Assembly: GCF_000956545.1 (NCBI RefSeq)
Contig: NZ_JYIT01000071.1
Coordinates: 1-64,000, forward strand
DNA: 64,000 bases
Source: Microbacterium azadirachtae
GTDB taxonomy: Bacteria; Actinomycetota; Actinomycetes; Actinomycetales; Microbacteriaceae
Reading direction: 5' to 3'
The notes under the pieces were generated by a model. That model saw only the letters and a list, made by a program, of their open reading frames with translations. It was not told the DNA's origin and ran no database searches. The position numbers and the translations under genes were made by a program. Positions 38,668-47,523 of this stretch are shown here, piece by piece; positions within the stretch are counted from its first letter, which is position 1; each line of letters opens with the position of its first letter.

Positions 38668-39009
38668 ATGCCTTCCACCCTCTCCCTCGATGGACTGCGC
38701 TTCGCCATGGTCTCCTCGACCGCGAGCGCCGTCGACTCCGACGCCCCCACCACGTTCGACTACCACCAGGACGGCAGCCTCATCTGGGGCGAGTACACGG
38801 GCGACACGGTCACCGAGGGCCGCTTCGTCGGCGAGGTGGCCGGGGCCGAGGTGCGCGTCTCGTTCGCACATGCGCTGGCGAGCGACGGCACCGTGGTGCG
38901 CGGGGACGCGGTCAGCCGGGCGGAGCAGTCGGACGACGGCCGGATCCGTCTCATCGAGGACTTCGCGGTCGACGGCGTGGATCACGTCAGCGTCTGCGTG
39001 CAGGTCTGA
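38668..39009 (+). CDS. Small conserved protein, sometimes labelled N-acetylglutamate synthase-like
   Basis: A 113-residue soluble, beta-rich protein. The segments RFAMVSSTASAVDSDAPTTF and FDYHQDGSLIWGEYTGDTV match a small family common in actinobacteria and other bacteria. Databases often give it the N-acetylglutamate synthase name, but no GNAT motif is visible, so that label should not be trusted. ATG 38668 is chosen because a -10 lies seven bases upstream and conservation begins there. It converges with the Lrp-type regulator. Confidence 0.75.
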   Translation: MPSTLSLDGLRFAMVSSTASAVDSDAPTTFDYHQDGSLIWGEYTGDTVTEGRFVGEVAGAEVRVSFAHALASDGTVVRGDAVSRAEQSDDGRIRLIEDFAVDGVDHVSVCVQV

Positions 39010-39038
39010 CCCCGACGCGCCGGCGGTCCCGGGCGGGA

Positions 39039-39623
39039 TCAGACGCGGGTGCCGCGGCTGCCGTCGGTGCGGGTGAATCGCATCAGGCCGCTGTCGACGC
39101 CGATCGCGGCGCGCTCGGGGATCTCGTCCGGGAGCACGAACGGCCGCCGGAACACCTCGCCCATCACGATCGCGGTCTCGACCTTGGTGACCTCGGGCCG
39201 ATCGGCGATCGTCCCGATCACGAGCGACTGCATGCGCTCCATGTCGACGCTGCGCACCAGGAGCATCACGTCGTGCTCCCCGGTCATCACCATCGCCGAC
39301 TCGACGTCGGGCATCTCCCCGATCGCCTGCAGGAACGAGGTCCACGACTGCGGCTGGATGGTGCAGAACACCAGGGCGCTCACGCCGAGCCCCAGCCGGG
39401 TGGTGTCGACCTCCGCGGTGTAGCCCGTGATGATGCCGGCGCGCGTCAGCGACTCCACGCGCGAGTAGGCGCTGGCCCGCGAGATCCCGACCTCCTGGGC
39501 GAGCGCCGCGATCGAGATCCGTCCGTTGCGACGCAGCGCGCGGAGGATGTCGTACGCGATTTCGTCGATCGCGGGCGCGGATCGTCCAGACGCGGAGGGC
39601 TGATCTTCGGTCATGCTGGACAT
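39039..39623 (-). CDS. Lrp/AsnC family transcriptional regulator
   Basis: A 194-residue regulator with an AsnC-type helix-turn-helix (DEIAYDILRALRRNGRISI and EVGISRASAYSRVESL, about 19-62) and a RAM/AsnC ligand domain (about 70-160, with VMTGEHDVMLLVR). It is divergent from the peptide transporter operon, so it is the natural candidate to sense an amino acid and control peptide uptake. The start is uncertain between ATG 39623 and ATG 39614. It has a longer C-terminal tail than classic Lrp (about 35 residues). Confidence 0.88.
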   Translation of the reverse strand: MSSMTEDQPSASGRSAPAIDEIAYDILRALRRNGRISIAALAQEVGISRASAYSRVESLTRAGIITGYTAEVDTTRLGLGVSALVFCTIQPQSWTSFLQAIGEMPDVESAMVMTGEHDVMLLVRSVDMERMQSLVIGTIADRPEVTKVETAIVMGEVFRRPFVLPDEIPERAAIGVDSGLMRFTRTDGSRGTRV

Positions 39624-39682
39624 ATTGCCGTAGTGATGGAAGCGTGACAATGGATTGCTCGAAATCGTCGCGAACGGTCGGA

Positions 39683-39688
39683 TATAGT
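39683..39688 (+). promoter_or_regulatory. -10 element of the peptide-transporter operon
   Basis: TATAGT, close to consensus, in the 120-base divergent spacer. A leader of about 50 bases would result. Confidence 0.5.
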
Positions 39689-39745
39689 GCCGGGAAACCC
39701 GATCCGGTCGTCTGACCTGTCCATTTTTCAATGAGGAGGAAAGCC

Positions 39746-41335
39746 GTGGCCCGTTCCTATCGCCACGTCGCCGCAGCGCTCATCGCCGCGGCCGCCATCG
39801 CGCTCGCCGGCTGCTCCGGCGGCAACTCCGCGAGCAACAACTCCAGCGGTTCCTCCTCGGGCGGCACGCTCGTGGTCGACACCGCGTTCTCCCTCGAGAC
39901 GGGCGACCCCGGTCGCAACTACGTGCCGACCGGGAACATGGTGCTGCACGCCGTCTACGACACCCTGCTCACGTTCCAGGGAGCCGACTCGACGACCCCG
40001 AAGCCCGACCTCGCGACCATGAAGCAGAACGCGGACGCCACCGAGTTCACCTTCACGATCCAGGACGGCCGCACCTTCTCCGACGGCACCCCCGTGACCG
40101 CGGACGACGTCGTCTTCTCGCTCGACCGGGTTGCGGGCATCACCGACTCCAAGGCGAACTTCCTCATGGCCGGCATCACGGTCGCCAAGGTCGACGACAA
40201 GACCGTGAAGCTGTCGACCAAGACGCCGTCGCTGCAGCTGCCCGCGATCGTCACCAACCCGTCGCTCGCGATCCTCAACTCGAAGGTCGTCAAGAAGAAC
40301 GGCGGCACCACCGACGACAAGGACGGCGCGAAGAGCTGGCTCGACGCCAACTCGGCCGGATCCGGTCCCTACAAGCTGCAGTCGCTCGACCTCACCACTC
40401 AGGTGGTGCTCGTCAAGAACGACAAGTACGACGGCGCCGACAAGCCCGCCTACGACAAGATCGTGGTGCGCAACATCTCGCAGTCCTCCACGCAGCTCAC
40501 CAACCTCAAGGGCGGCGACTCGAACGTGGCGGTCGACCTCTCCGGCGACCAGGTGAAGAACCTCGGCGACGGCTTCACCGTCGACTCCGCGCCCTCCGCC
40601 GAGACGCTGTTCCTGCTGATCAACCAGGACAAGAACGTGGGCGGCGTGACCGCCAACCCCAAGTTCGCGGAGGCCGTGCGCTACGCGCTGGACTACGACA
40701 AGCTGCTCGAGCTCGCCGGATCCGGATCCGCGCAGGCCACCGGCGTCATCCCGCCCATGTTCCCCGGCGCGAACAAGTCGGGTGCGAAGCAGGACCTGGA
40801 CAAGGCCAAGGCCGCCCTCGCCGCCTCCGGCTACACCGGCCAGGAGGTCAAGCTGCAGTTCCCGAACGACAACCCGGTCGGCGGTGTGGAGTTCACGCCG
40901 GTCGCCGAGCGCGTGCAGGAGCAGCTGAAGGCCGTCGGCATCAACGTGACCCTCGCCCCCGCGCCGTTCGCAACCGAAGTGCAGCCCTACGTCAAGGCCC
41001 AGGAGGCGTTCTCGCTCTGGTACTGGGGCCCCGACTACGCCGACACCTCGTCGTTCCTGCCGTTCGGCCCGGGCCAGAAGGTCGGCCTCCGCGCCGGCTG
41101 GCCCGCCGAGGCCGACACCGCGATCGCGGACCTCGTGACCAAGGCGCAGAACGCGACGACGGTCGACGCCCGCAACGCGGCGTTCAGCGACTACGCGAAG
41201 GCGATGCAGGAGTCCGGCCCGTTCGTGCCGCTGATCGTGCCCGGCATCAACCTCGCCAGCTCCACCAAGGTCGCCGGTCTCGAGTACAACGTGACCTGGA
41301 CGCTGGACCTGCGGACGCTGCACCCCGCCCAGTGA
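39746..41335 (+). CDS. Peptide ABC transporter substrate-binding lipoprotein
   Basis: A 529-residue SBP_bac_5 (DppA/OppA-type) extracellular binding protein. It has a lipoprotein signal with lipobox LAGC and acylated C23, then a Gly/Ser/Asn linker, then family motifs GDPGRNYVPTGNMVLHAVYD, DGRTFSDGTPVTADDVVFSL and DYAKAMQESGPFVPLI. The start is the GTG at 39746, because AGGAGG lies six bases before it; an ATG five codons upstream falls on the ribosome-binding site itself. First gene of the transport operon; a hairpin separates it from the permeases, allowing higher expression of the binding protein. Confidence 0.93.
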   Translation: MARSYRHVAAALIAAAAIALAGCSGGNSASNNSSGSSSGGTLVVDTAFSLETGDPGRNYVPTGNMVLHAVYDTLLTFQGADSTTPKPDLATMKQNADATEFTFTIQDGRTFSDGTPVTADDVVFSLDRVAGITDSKANFLMAGITVAKVDDKTVKLSTKTPSLQLPAIVTNPSLAILNSKVVKKNGGTTDDKDGAKSWLDANSAGSGPYKLQSLDLTTQVVLVKNDKYDGADKPAYDKIVVRNISQSSTQLTNLKGGDSNVAVDLSGDQVKNLGDGFTVDSAPSAETLFLLINQDKNVGGVTANPKFAEAVRYALDYDKLLELAGSGSAQATGVIPPMFPGANKSGAKQDLDKAKAALAASGYTGQEVKLQFPNDNPVGGVEFTPVAERVQEQLKAVGINVTLAPAPFATEVQPYVKAQEAFSLWYWGPDYADTSSFLPFGPGQKVGLRAGWPAEADTAIADLVTKAQNATTVDARNAAFSDYAKAMQESGPFVPLIVPGINLASSTKVAGLEYNVTWTLDLRTLHPAQ

Positions 41336-41338
41336 GCC

Positions 41339-41372
41339 CTGCGGGGGCCGGAACCGCATCCGGCCCCCGCAG
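41339..41372 (+). terminator. Intra-operon hairpin between binding protein and permease genes
   Basis: A perfect 14-bp stem (41339-41352 with 41359-41372) and a six-base loop two to three bases after the stop. It probably acts as a partial terminator or 3' mRNA stabiliser. Confidence 0.75.
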
Positions 41373-41414
41373 CACCAACGCCGACACAGACCCGCAGACC
41401 CGGAAGCGCCGATC

Positions 41415-42482
41415 TTGTCCGAGACCCGAGCCATCGCCACCCGAAGGACGAGGCAGTCGCAGCACACCCTGCTGCGGTTCCTCGCCCGCAGGGCCGTGAC
41501 GAGCGTCATCCTGCTGTTCGGGATCGTGCTGGTCACCTTCTCCCTCACCGTGATCGTGCCCGGCGACCCGGTGCGCGCCGCCCTCGGCGAGGGCGCGTCG
41601 TCGAACCCGGCGACGGTCGCGGCGTTCCGCGAGAAGTACGGCCTCGACCAGCCCGTCTGGATCCGGTTCTTCCGCTACGTCGGCAATCTGCTGCAGGGCG
41701 ACCTCGGCACCTCGATGACGACCGGACGCCCGGTGTCGGCCGATCTCGCCAAGGCCGTGCCGGCGACCGGCGAGATCGCGTTCTACGCGATCATCGTCAG
41801 CCTCGCCGTCGCGATCGTCCTCGGCACGCTCGCCGCGTACCGCCGGGGCAAGGCCACCGATCAGGTGGTGCGCGTGGTCACCCTGATCGGTCTGAGCATC
41901 CCGACCTTCTGGATGGCGATCCTCTGCTACCAGCTGTTCTTCATGAACCTGCACTGGGTGTCGGGATCCGGCCGGATCTCGCCCACGATCACACCGCCGC
42001 CCCGGATCACGGGGTTCTACACGATCGACTACCTGCTCAACGGCGACTCGGTCGGCTTCTTCGACGCCACCAGCCACCTGGCTCTGCCGGTGCTCGTGCT
42101 CAGCCTCTTCACCATCGCGACGCTCACCCGCTTCGTGCGCACCTCGGTGCTCGAGGTGCTCGACATGGACTACGCGCGCGCGGCGCGGGCGAAGGGCCTG
42201 AGCGGTCGACGCGTCGTCATCGGCTATGTCCTGCGCGGCGCGGCGCTTCCGATCCTCACCCTCGTCGGCATCGCGTTCGGCAGCCTGCTCTCCGGAACCG
42301 TGCTGGTGGAGGCCGTGTTCGCCTGGCCCGGCCTGGGCACCTACGCGTACAACGCGTCGAAGAACCTGGACCTGCTCGCCGTCACCGGCGTCGGTCTCGT
42401 GGTCGGCGTGATCTACCTCGTCATCAACCTCGTCGTCGACGTGCTCTACGGCGTCCTGGACCCGCGAGTGAGGCTGTCGTGA
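41415..42482 (+). CDS. Peptide ABC transporter permease (DppB type)
   Basis: A 355-residue membrane permease with about six helices. It begins LLRFLARRAVTSVILLFGIVL, contains GDPVRAALGEGASSNP and the EAA coupling loop ARAAKAKG-like segment YARAARAKGLSGRRV, which contacts the ATPases. The start is unusual: TTG at 41415, with GGAAG eight bases upstream and no ATG or GTG in a suitable place. It overlaps the next permease by four bases (GTGA). Confidence 0.9.
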   Translation: MSETRAIATRRTRQSQHTLLRFLARRAVTSVILLFGIVLVTFSLTVIVPGDPVRAALGEGASSNPATVAAFREKYGLDQPVWIRFFRYVGNLLQGDLGTSMTTGRPVSADLAKAVPATGEIAFYAIIVSLAVAIVLGTLAAYRRGKATDQVVRVVTLIGLSIPTFWMAILCYQLFFMNLHWVSGSGRISPTITPPPRITGFYTIDYLLNGDSVGFFDATSHLALPVLVLSLFTIATLTRFVRTSVLEVLDMDYARAARAKGLSGRRVVIGYVLRGAALPILTLVGIAFGSLLSGTVLVEAVFAWPGLGTYAYNASKNLDLLAVTGVGLVVGVIYLVINLVVDVLYGVLDPRVRLS

Positions 42483-43402
42483 ACCTCGTCATCCCCGAGA
42501 AGCTCGCGCCGAAGCGCCGGCGCTCCTGGCTGCCGCGCGCGTGGCGCACCCCGCTCGCGCTCGTCGGCACCGTGATCGCGCTCGTCTGGATCCTCGTCGC
42601 GATCCTCGCTCCGTGGATCGCGCCGCACGACCCGCTCGCGCAGGACCTGCCCCGGCTCGCCGCCCCGAGCGGCGACGCGATCATGGGCACCGACGTGAAC
42701 GGCCGCGATGTCTTCTCCCGCCTGCTGCTCGGCGCCCAGACCACGATCCCGCTCGCGCTCATGCTCGTCGTGTGCGCCATGGTCGTCGGCACCATCGTGG
42801 GCGCGGTCGCCGGCTACCTCGGCGGCTGGGTGGACGAGGTGCTGATGCGCATCACCGACATGGTGATGGCGTTCCCCACCGTCATCCTCGCCATGGTGAT
42901 CGCGGCTTCGCTGGGCCCGTCGATCATGAACGCCGTGATCGCCGGAATCATCGTCGCCTGGCCTCCGTATGCCCGCATCACGCGGTCGCTCGTGCTGGGA
43001 CTGCGCACCCAGAACTACGTGGTCGCCGGCCGCCTGCTCGGCTCCTCGCCGCTGCGCTCGCTGGCGCGCGACGTGCTGCCGAACATCGCGGGTCCGGTAC
43101 TCGTGCTCGCCTCGCTCGACATCGGCACGGCGATCCTGCTGCTCTCCGGCCTCTCCTTCCTGGGCCTCGGTGCGCAGCCGCCCACGCCGGAGTGGGGGAC
43201 GATGATCGCCGCGGCGATGCAGAACACCTCGGCCTGGTGGCTCGGACTGTTCCCCGGCCTCGCCATCCTCAGCATCGTGATGGCGTTCAACTTCATCGGC
43301 GACTCGCTGCGCGACGCCCTCGACCCGCTCGCCGCGCGCGAGCGGGAGGCGGAGGCTCCCACCGCGGTGTCGGCCGCCGCGGCGACGGGGCAGGCGGCAT
43401 GA
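42479..43402 (+). CDS. Peptide ABC transporter permease (DppC type)
   Basis: A 307-residue second permease with about six helices. APWIAPHDPLAQDLPRLAAP and MGTDVNGRDVFSRLLLGAQT are typical of DppC/OppC periplasm-facing segments, and the coupling loop contains NYVVAGRLLGSSPLR. GTG start overlapping the stop of the first permease. The Ala-rich C-terminus overlaps an upstream alternative start of the ATPase gene (ATGA at 43399). Confidence 0.92.
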   Translation: MNLVIPEKLAPKRRRSWLPRAWRTPLALVGTVIALVWILVAILAPWIAPHDPLAQDLPRLAAPSGDAIMGTDVNGRDVFSRLLLGAQTTIPLALMLVVCAMVVGTIVGAVAGYLGGWVDEVLMRITDMVMAFPTVILAMVIAASLGPSIMNAVIAGIIVAWPPYARITRSLVLGLRTQNYVVAGRLLGSSPLRSLARDVLPNIAGPVLVLASLDIGTAILLLSGLSFLGLGAQPPTPEWGTMIAAAMQNTSAWWLGLFPGLAILSIVMAFNFIGDSLRDALDPLAAREREAEAPTAVSAAAATGQAA

Positions 43403-43437
43403 GCGCGCATGCACCGAGCGACCGAAAGGGAGTCGAA

Positions 43438-44295
43438 GTGAGCACCGCACTCGCGATCCGCGATCTGCGCGTCGAGCTCGGCCAGAGCAGACGCAACCGC
43501 ACCGAGGTCGTCAAGGGCATCTCGCTCGACCTCGTGCCGGGTCGCATCCAGGGTCTCGCCGGAGAGTCCGGATCCGGCAAGAGCATGACCGCCATGGCGA
43601 TCCTCGGTCTGCTGCCCGCAGGCGGCACCGCGTCGGGATCGATCATGCTCGGTGCGGACACCGAGCTCGTCGGGATGACGGGCAGGGGCTATCGCACGGT
43701 GCGCGGGAAGCGGATCGGGATGGTCTTCCAGGATCCTTCGGCGAGCCTGCACCCGCAGATCACCGTCGGCTCCCAGCTGGCCGACGGCATGCGCGCGCAT
43801 CTGGGGCTCTCCCGCGCCGAGGCGCGCAGGCGCGCCGCCGAGCTCCTCGCCCTGGTCCGGGTGCCGAACCCCGAGGAAGCCCTGCAGAAGTATCCGCACC
43901 AGTTCTCCGGCGGGCAGCGTCAGCGCATCGCGATCGCGATCGCCCTGGCCTGCGAGCCCGAGGTGCTGCTCGCCGACGAGCCGACCACGGCGCTCGACGT
44001 CACCGTGCAGGCCGGCATCCTGCACCTGCTGCGCGACCTCGCCACCGAGCGCGACCTGGCCGTGCTGCTCGTCACCCACGATCTCGGCGTGATGAGCGCG
44101 ATCGCCGACGAGGTGGCGGTCATGCGCGGCGGGCTCATCGTCGAATCAGGGTCCCGGACGCAGATCTTCCAGGATCCGCAGCATCCCTACACGCGTGAGC
44201 TGCTGGCGGCCATGCCCGATGCGCAGGACTCGCTCGTCGACGGTCCTGTCGGCGGCGCCGACGTGCACGACGCCGATGCGGAGGAGAACCGATGA
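43438..44295 (+). CDS. Peptide ABC transporter ATPase (DppD type)
   Basis: A 285-residue nucleotide-binding subunit: Walker A GESGSGKS at 42-49, Q-loop VFQDPSASLHP, signature FSGGQRQRIAIA, Walker B VLLADEPTTALD and H-loop VTHDLG, ending with the oligopeptide-type HPYTRELLAAMP segment. The GTG at 43438 is chosen for its strong AAGGGAG; an ATG at 43399 overlapping the permease stop would add 13 residues. It forms a heterodimer with the next gene product to power uptake. Confidence 0.9.
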   Translation: MSTALAIRDLRVELGQSRRNRTEVVKGISLDLVPGRIQGLAGESGSGKSMTAMAILGLLPAGGTASGSIMLGADTELVGMTGRGYRTVRGKRIGMVFQDPSASLHPQITVGSQLADGMRAHLGLSRAEARRRAAELLALVRVPNPEEALQKYPHQFSGGQRQRIAIAIALACEPEVLLADEPTTALDVTVQAGILHLLRDLATERDLAVLLVTHDLGVMSAIADEVAVMRGGLIVESGSRTQIFQDPQHPYTRELLAAMPDAQDSLVDGPVGGADVHDADAEENR

Positions 44296-45146
44296 GCGAT
44301 CAGAAGCCGGTATTGCACGTGGACTCCCTCGTCGTCGAGTACGGCGGGCGCACGGCGTTCCGCGCCGTCGACGGCGTCTCGTTCGACATCGCCGCCGGCG
44401 AGGTGCTCGCTCTGGTCGGCGAGAGCGGCTGCGGCAAGTCGTCGACCGCGCGAGCGGTGATCGGCATGGAGCGCCCCGCCGGGGGCACGGTGCTGTACCG
44501 CGACCGTCCCGTGCAGCCGCTGGGTCTTCGCACCCGGCCCAAGGAGCTCACGGCGATCCAGATGGTGTTCCAGGATCCGAACTCCTCGCTGAACCCGCGC
44601 ATCCGCGTGGCGCAGCAGATCGCCGAGGGGTCGCGTGCCGCCCGCGCCCGCGGCGTCGACACCGAGGCGCCCTCGCACTGGCTCGAGGCCGTCGGCCTGT
44701 CTCCCGCCCTCGAGAACCGCTACCCGTACCAGCTCTCCGGAGGTCAGCGCCAGCGCGTCGCGATCGCCCGAGCGCTCGCCGCCAAGCCCGACCTCATCGT
44801 CGCCGACGAGCCGATCTCGGCGCTCGACGCGTCGGCGCAGGCCTCGGTCGCCGCGATGATGCGCGAACTCTGCGTCGCCTCGGGCGCGGCGATGCTCTTC
44901 ATCTCGCACGACCTCTCGGTGGTGCGCCTGATGGCCGACCGCGTCGCCGTGATGTACCGCGGGCGCATCGTCGAGTCGGGGGCCACTCCGGTGGTGTGGG
45001 CGAACCCCGTGCACCCGTACACGGAAGCGCTGCTGGATGCGATCCCGCACCCCGACGGCGAGGGCGTGCTTCCCGCGGCCCCCGCGTCCGAGGCGCCGTC
45101 GTCCTGGCGCGTGGAGATCCCCGAGGCTCTCGACCGCGTGCGCTGA
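44292..45146 (+). CDS. Peptide ABC transporter ATPase (DppF type)
   Basis: The second, 284-residue ATPase: Walker A GESGCGKS at 43-50, Q-loop VFQDPNSSLNP, signature LSGGQRQRVAIARAL, Walker B LIVADEPISALD, H-loop ISHDLS, and the C-terminal HPYTEALLDAIP. ATGA overlap with the previous gene. It closes the five-gene binding protein-permease-permease-ATPase-ATPase operon and is followed by a strong hairpin. Confidence 0.93.
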   Translation: MSDQKPVLHVDSLVVEYGGRTAFRAVDGVSFDIAAGEVLALVGESGCGKSSTARAVIGMERPAGGTVLYRDRPVQPLGLRTRPKELTAIQMVFQDPNSSLNPRIRVAQQIAEGSRAARARGVDTEAPSHWLEAVGLSPALENRYPYQLSGGQRQRVAIARALAAKPDLIVADEPISALDASAQASVAAMMRELCVASGAAMLFISHDLSVVRLMADRVAVMYRGRIVESGATPVVWANPVHPYTEALLDAIPHPDGEGVLPAAPASEAPSSWRVEIPEALDRVR

Positions 45147-45164
45147 GGCGCGACACACAGACTT

Positions 45165-45199
45165 CCCGGCGCGGGCCTGCCCCCTGCGCCCGCGCCGGG
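45165..45199. terminator. Bidirectional terminator between transporter operon and M24 peptidase
   Basis: A 12-bp perfect GC stem (45165-45176 with 45188-45199) between convergent genes. Confidence 0.8.
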
Positions 45200-45229
45200 A
45201 GATCCAACGGCGCGGGCGCAGCGCGGGCG

Positions 45230-46351
45230 TCAGGAACCCGCGGTCGTCAACTCGTGCGGGGTGGTGTTGAGGTTCGTGCAGCCGTCGGCGGTGACGACGA
45301 CGATGTCCTCGATGCGGGAGCCCCACTCGCCGGGGAAGTAGATCCCCGGCTCGATGCTGAACGCCATCCCCTCGCGCAGCGGCAGCGCATTGCCGGGCGC
45401 GATGTACGGCTCCTCGTGCGTCGTGACGCCGATGCCGTGGCCGGTGCGGTGCAGGAACGCGTCGGCCAGCCCCTCGGAGGCGAGCACGTCGCGGGCGGCG
45501 GCGTCGACCTGCTCCGCGGTGACGCCGGGGCGCACCGCGTCGACGGCGGCCTGCTGGGCGCGCACCAGCACGGCGATGCGTCGCGCGACCTCGGGATCCG
45601 GCGTGCCGACGGCATACGTCCGTGTGCTGTCGGAGTTGTAGCCGCTCGGCACCGCGCCGCCGATGTCCACGACCACCACGTCTCCGTCCTGGATCACGCG
45701 ATCCGACACCTCGTGATGCGGATCTGCGCCGTTCGGACCCGAGGCGACGATCACGAACTCGACCGTGCGATGCCCCTCCTCGACGAGCGCCGCGGCGATC
45801 TCGGCGGCGACCTCGCGCTCGGTGCGGCCCGCCCGCAGCAGCCCGGGCACCCGGCGGTGCACGGCGTCGATGGCATCACCGGCACGTCGCAGCTCGGCGA
45901 CCTCGGCCGCGTCCTTGATCATGCGGCTCTCGCGCAGCACCGGCGTCGCGAGCTCGGGCCGCACGTCCAGGCGCACGGTGAGCGGCACGACGTGCAGGGC
46001 AGGGAGCGCGTCGGCGACGCCGAAGCGCGCGGCGGATCCGCCCATCGCGGCGGTGACCAGGGCGTACGGATCCTCGCCGTCGACCCAGTCTGACACGGCG
46101 AGCCCGAGCGAGCCCACCGCGGTGTCGCGCACCTTGGCGAGCTCCATGCGCGGAACGACGACGGTCGGCTCGCCGCTCGCCGGGATCACCAGCGCGGTGA
46201 GCCGCTCGATGGTGTCGCCCTCGACGCCGACGAGATACGCGAGGTCCGGGCCGGGGCCGACCACGATGGCGTCGAGACCCGCGTCGGCGGTCAGCGCACG
46301 AGCGCGATCGAGGCGGGCGGCATACACGGAGGCGGGGAACGGGGTGCTCAC
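45230..46351 (-). CDS. M24 family metallopeptidase (Xaa-Pro dipeptidase type)
   Basis: A 373-residue cytosolic enzyme with a creatinase-type N-terminal domain and a pita-bread catalytic domain. All five dimetal ligands are present: D229 (VVDIGG), D241 (YNSDSTRT), H305 (HRTGHGIG), E334 (FSIEPGIY) and E348 (SRIEDIVV). It likely hydrolyses X-Pro dipeptides and stands next to the peptide importer on the opposite strand, which suggests use of imported peptides. GTG start with TAGCGT six bases upstream; the intervening GGAGGG would also serve as a ribosome-binding site on a longer message. Confidence 0.92.
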   Translation of the reverse strand: MSTPFPASVYAARLDRARALTADAGLDAIVVGPGPDLAYLVGVEGDTIERLTALVIPASGEPTVVVPRMELAKVRDTAVGSLGLAVSDWVDGEDPYALVTAAMGGSAARFGVADALPALHVVPLTVRLDVRPELATPVLRESRMIKDAAEVAELRRAGDAIDAVHRRVPGLLRAGRTEREVAAEIAAALVEEGHRTVEFVIVASGPNGADPHHEVSDRVIQDGDVVVVDIGGAVPSGYNSDSTRTYAVGTPDPEVARRIAVLVRAQQAAVDAVRPGVTAEQVDAAARDVLASEGLADAFLHRTGHGIGVTTHEEPYIAPGNALPLREGMAFSIEPGIYFPGEWGSRIEDIVVVTADGCTNLNTTPHELTTAGS

Positions 46352-46357
46352 CCCTCC

Positions 46358-46363
46358 ACGCTA
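46358..46363 (-). promoter_or_regulatory. -10 element (TAGCGT) of the M24 peptidase gene
   Basis: TAGCGT on the minus strand lies six bases before the GTG. Confidence 0.45.
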
Positions 46364-46538
46364 CGTCGCCGCGCCGGGGCCGCACCAGCGTGCCGGGAGA
46401 ACATATTCCGAGAACAGGATGAACTGTCCCGGACCACGCAGTTCGGGGCGGAAACGTCTGTCCTGCCGCCCTCTGACCGCCTTCGGGACAGACATTCCCG
46501 TCACACGGCGGCGCCTGCGACACGCCGGACGGACGCGC

Positions 46539-47219
46539 TCAGGTCAGCGTGAATCCGGACTGCTCGAGGCGGGCGCGCACGCGCTCCACGTCGTCGTCTC
46601 CGGGCAGCTCTCCGAGCACCTTCATCATCAGCACCTGTGCGTCGACGAGGGAGATCTCGGGATCCGCGCCGCTCTGCGCCGCCACGGCCGCGCAGACCTC
46701 CTGCACCTCGTCGTCGGTGAGCCTGCGTCGCAGCAGCGCGAGGATCGGCACGCGGTCCTGGGCGGGGATCCCGTCGGGGTAGCCGGCGCCGAGCCAGCGC
46801 AGCGCCTGTGCGATGGGGCTCAGGTCGGCAGCGCCCGATCCATCCGAGACCCCGCCGCGGGAGGCGCCCGGTCCGCCCGCCTCCGCGGCGGCCTCCGCGA
46901 GGATCGCACGATCGCCGACGATGCGCTGCGCCTTGGTGCTCAGCGGAACGCCGCGTTCGGCCAGGTGGGCGGCCACGCGGCGCACCTCGTCCTCGCCGGG
47001 CGTCGCGGCCGTGATCTCGGTGATCGCCGCGCGGATCTGCGAGACACGCACGGGATCGGTCTCCTGCTGCGCGAGCGCGCCGACGACCGCCGTGAGCTCC
47101 TCGGCGGTCAGGGTGCGCTGGAGCAGGGCGAGCAGCGGCGAATAGTCCTTGGGCGGAACGCCCTCGGGGTAGCCGGCGCGCAGCCAGTCCAGCACGCGCG
47201 CCAGGACGCCGCCGTTCAC
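46539..47219 (-). CDS. Tandem DUF3349 protein
   Basis: A 226-residue cytosolic protein made of two related halves. Residues 6-93 contain WLRAGYPEGVPPKDYSPLLA and residues 137-225 contain WLGAGYPDGIPAQDRVPILA, each followed by an ALL-x-R-x-LT segment and a helix ending E-DD/ED-V-RRV. They are joined by an Ala/Gly-rich linker of about 43 residues. The order pit, small membrane protein, DUF3349 equals the M. tuberculosis pitA-Rv0544c-Rv0543c locus, where DUF3349 occurs once. GTG start, overlapping the stop of the previous gene (GTGA). Function unknown; association with phosphate uptake is by context. Confidence 0.85.
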   Translation of the reverse strand: MNGGVLARVLDWLRAGYPEGVPPKDYSPLLALLQRTLTAEELTAVVGALAQQETDPVRVSQIRAAITEITAATPGEDEVRRVAAHLAERGVPLSTKAQRIVGDRAILAEAAAEAGGPGASRGGVSDGSGAADLSPIAQALRWLGAGYPDGIPAQDRVPILALLRRRLTDDEVQEVCAAVAAQSGADPEISLVDAQVLMMKVLGELPGDDDVERVRARLEQSGFTLT

Positions 47220-47506
47220 TTGCCCACTCCGAACAGGGAGATCCCGAAGTAGTGGTAGATGCTCAGCCGCGTGATGAACAGCACGCCGGCGAGCACCGCC
47301 GCGATCACAAGGGCGAACAGGATCCATCCGGCGACGGTGAGCAGGGGCCGGCGTGTGCCTGGTGCCTCGCCGTCGACCTCCCCGGTGCCGGCGGACTGGA
47401 GCCGCATCCCGATCGCGAACAGGGCCGGCAGGCCGGCGCCGAAAAGCAGGCCGACCAGCAGCACCCGGCCGGCCGAGAGCGCCATCTGCGCGATGTCGAA
47501 GTTCAT
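47216..47506 (-). CDS. Small membrane protein of the phosphate-transport operon
   Basis: A 96-residue protein with two helices (about 14-33 and 55-80) joined by an acidic loop. It corresponds in position and topology to Rv0544c-type proteins encoded between pitA and DUF3349 genes. AAGGA precedes the ATG at a usual distance. It starts 17 bases after the pit stop and ends inside the DUF3349 start, so the three genes are one operon. Possibly an accessory subunit of the transporter, by context only. Confidence 0.8.
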   Translation of the reverse strand: MNFDIAQMALSAGRVLLVGLLFGAGLPALFAIGMRLQSAGTGEVDGEAPGTRRPLLTVAGWILFALVIAAVLAGVLFITRLSIYHYFGISLFGVGK

Positions 47507-47523
47507 CTCATCCGTCCTTCGGT

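Noticed and set aside
46456..46493. 8-bp inverted repeat GTCTGTCC/GGACAGAC between the M24 and DUF3349 genes
   Set aside because: Short stem with a 22-base loop; too weak to call a terminator or operator, though it may help end DUF3349 transcription.
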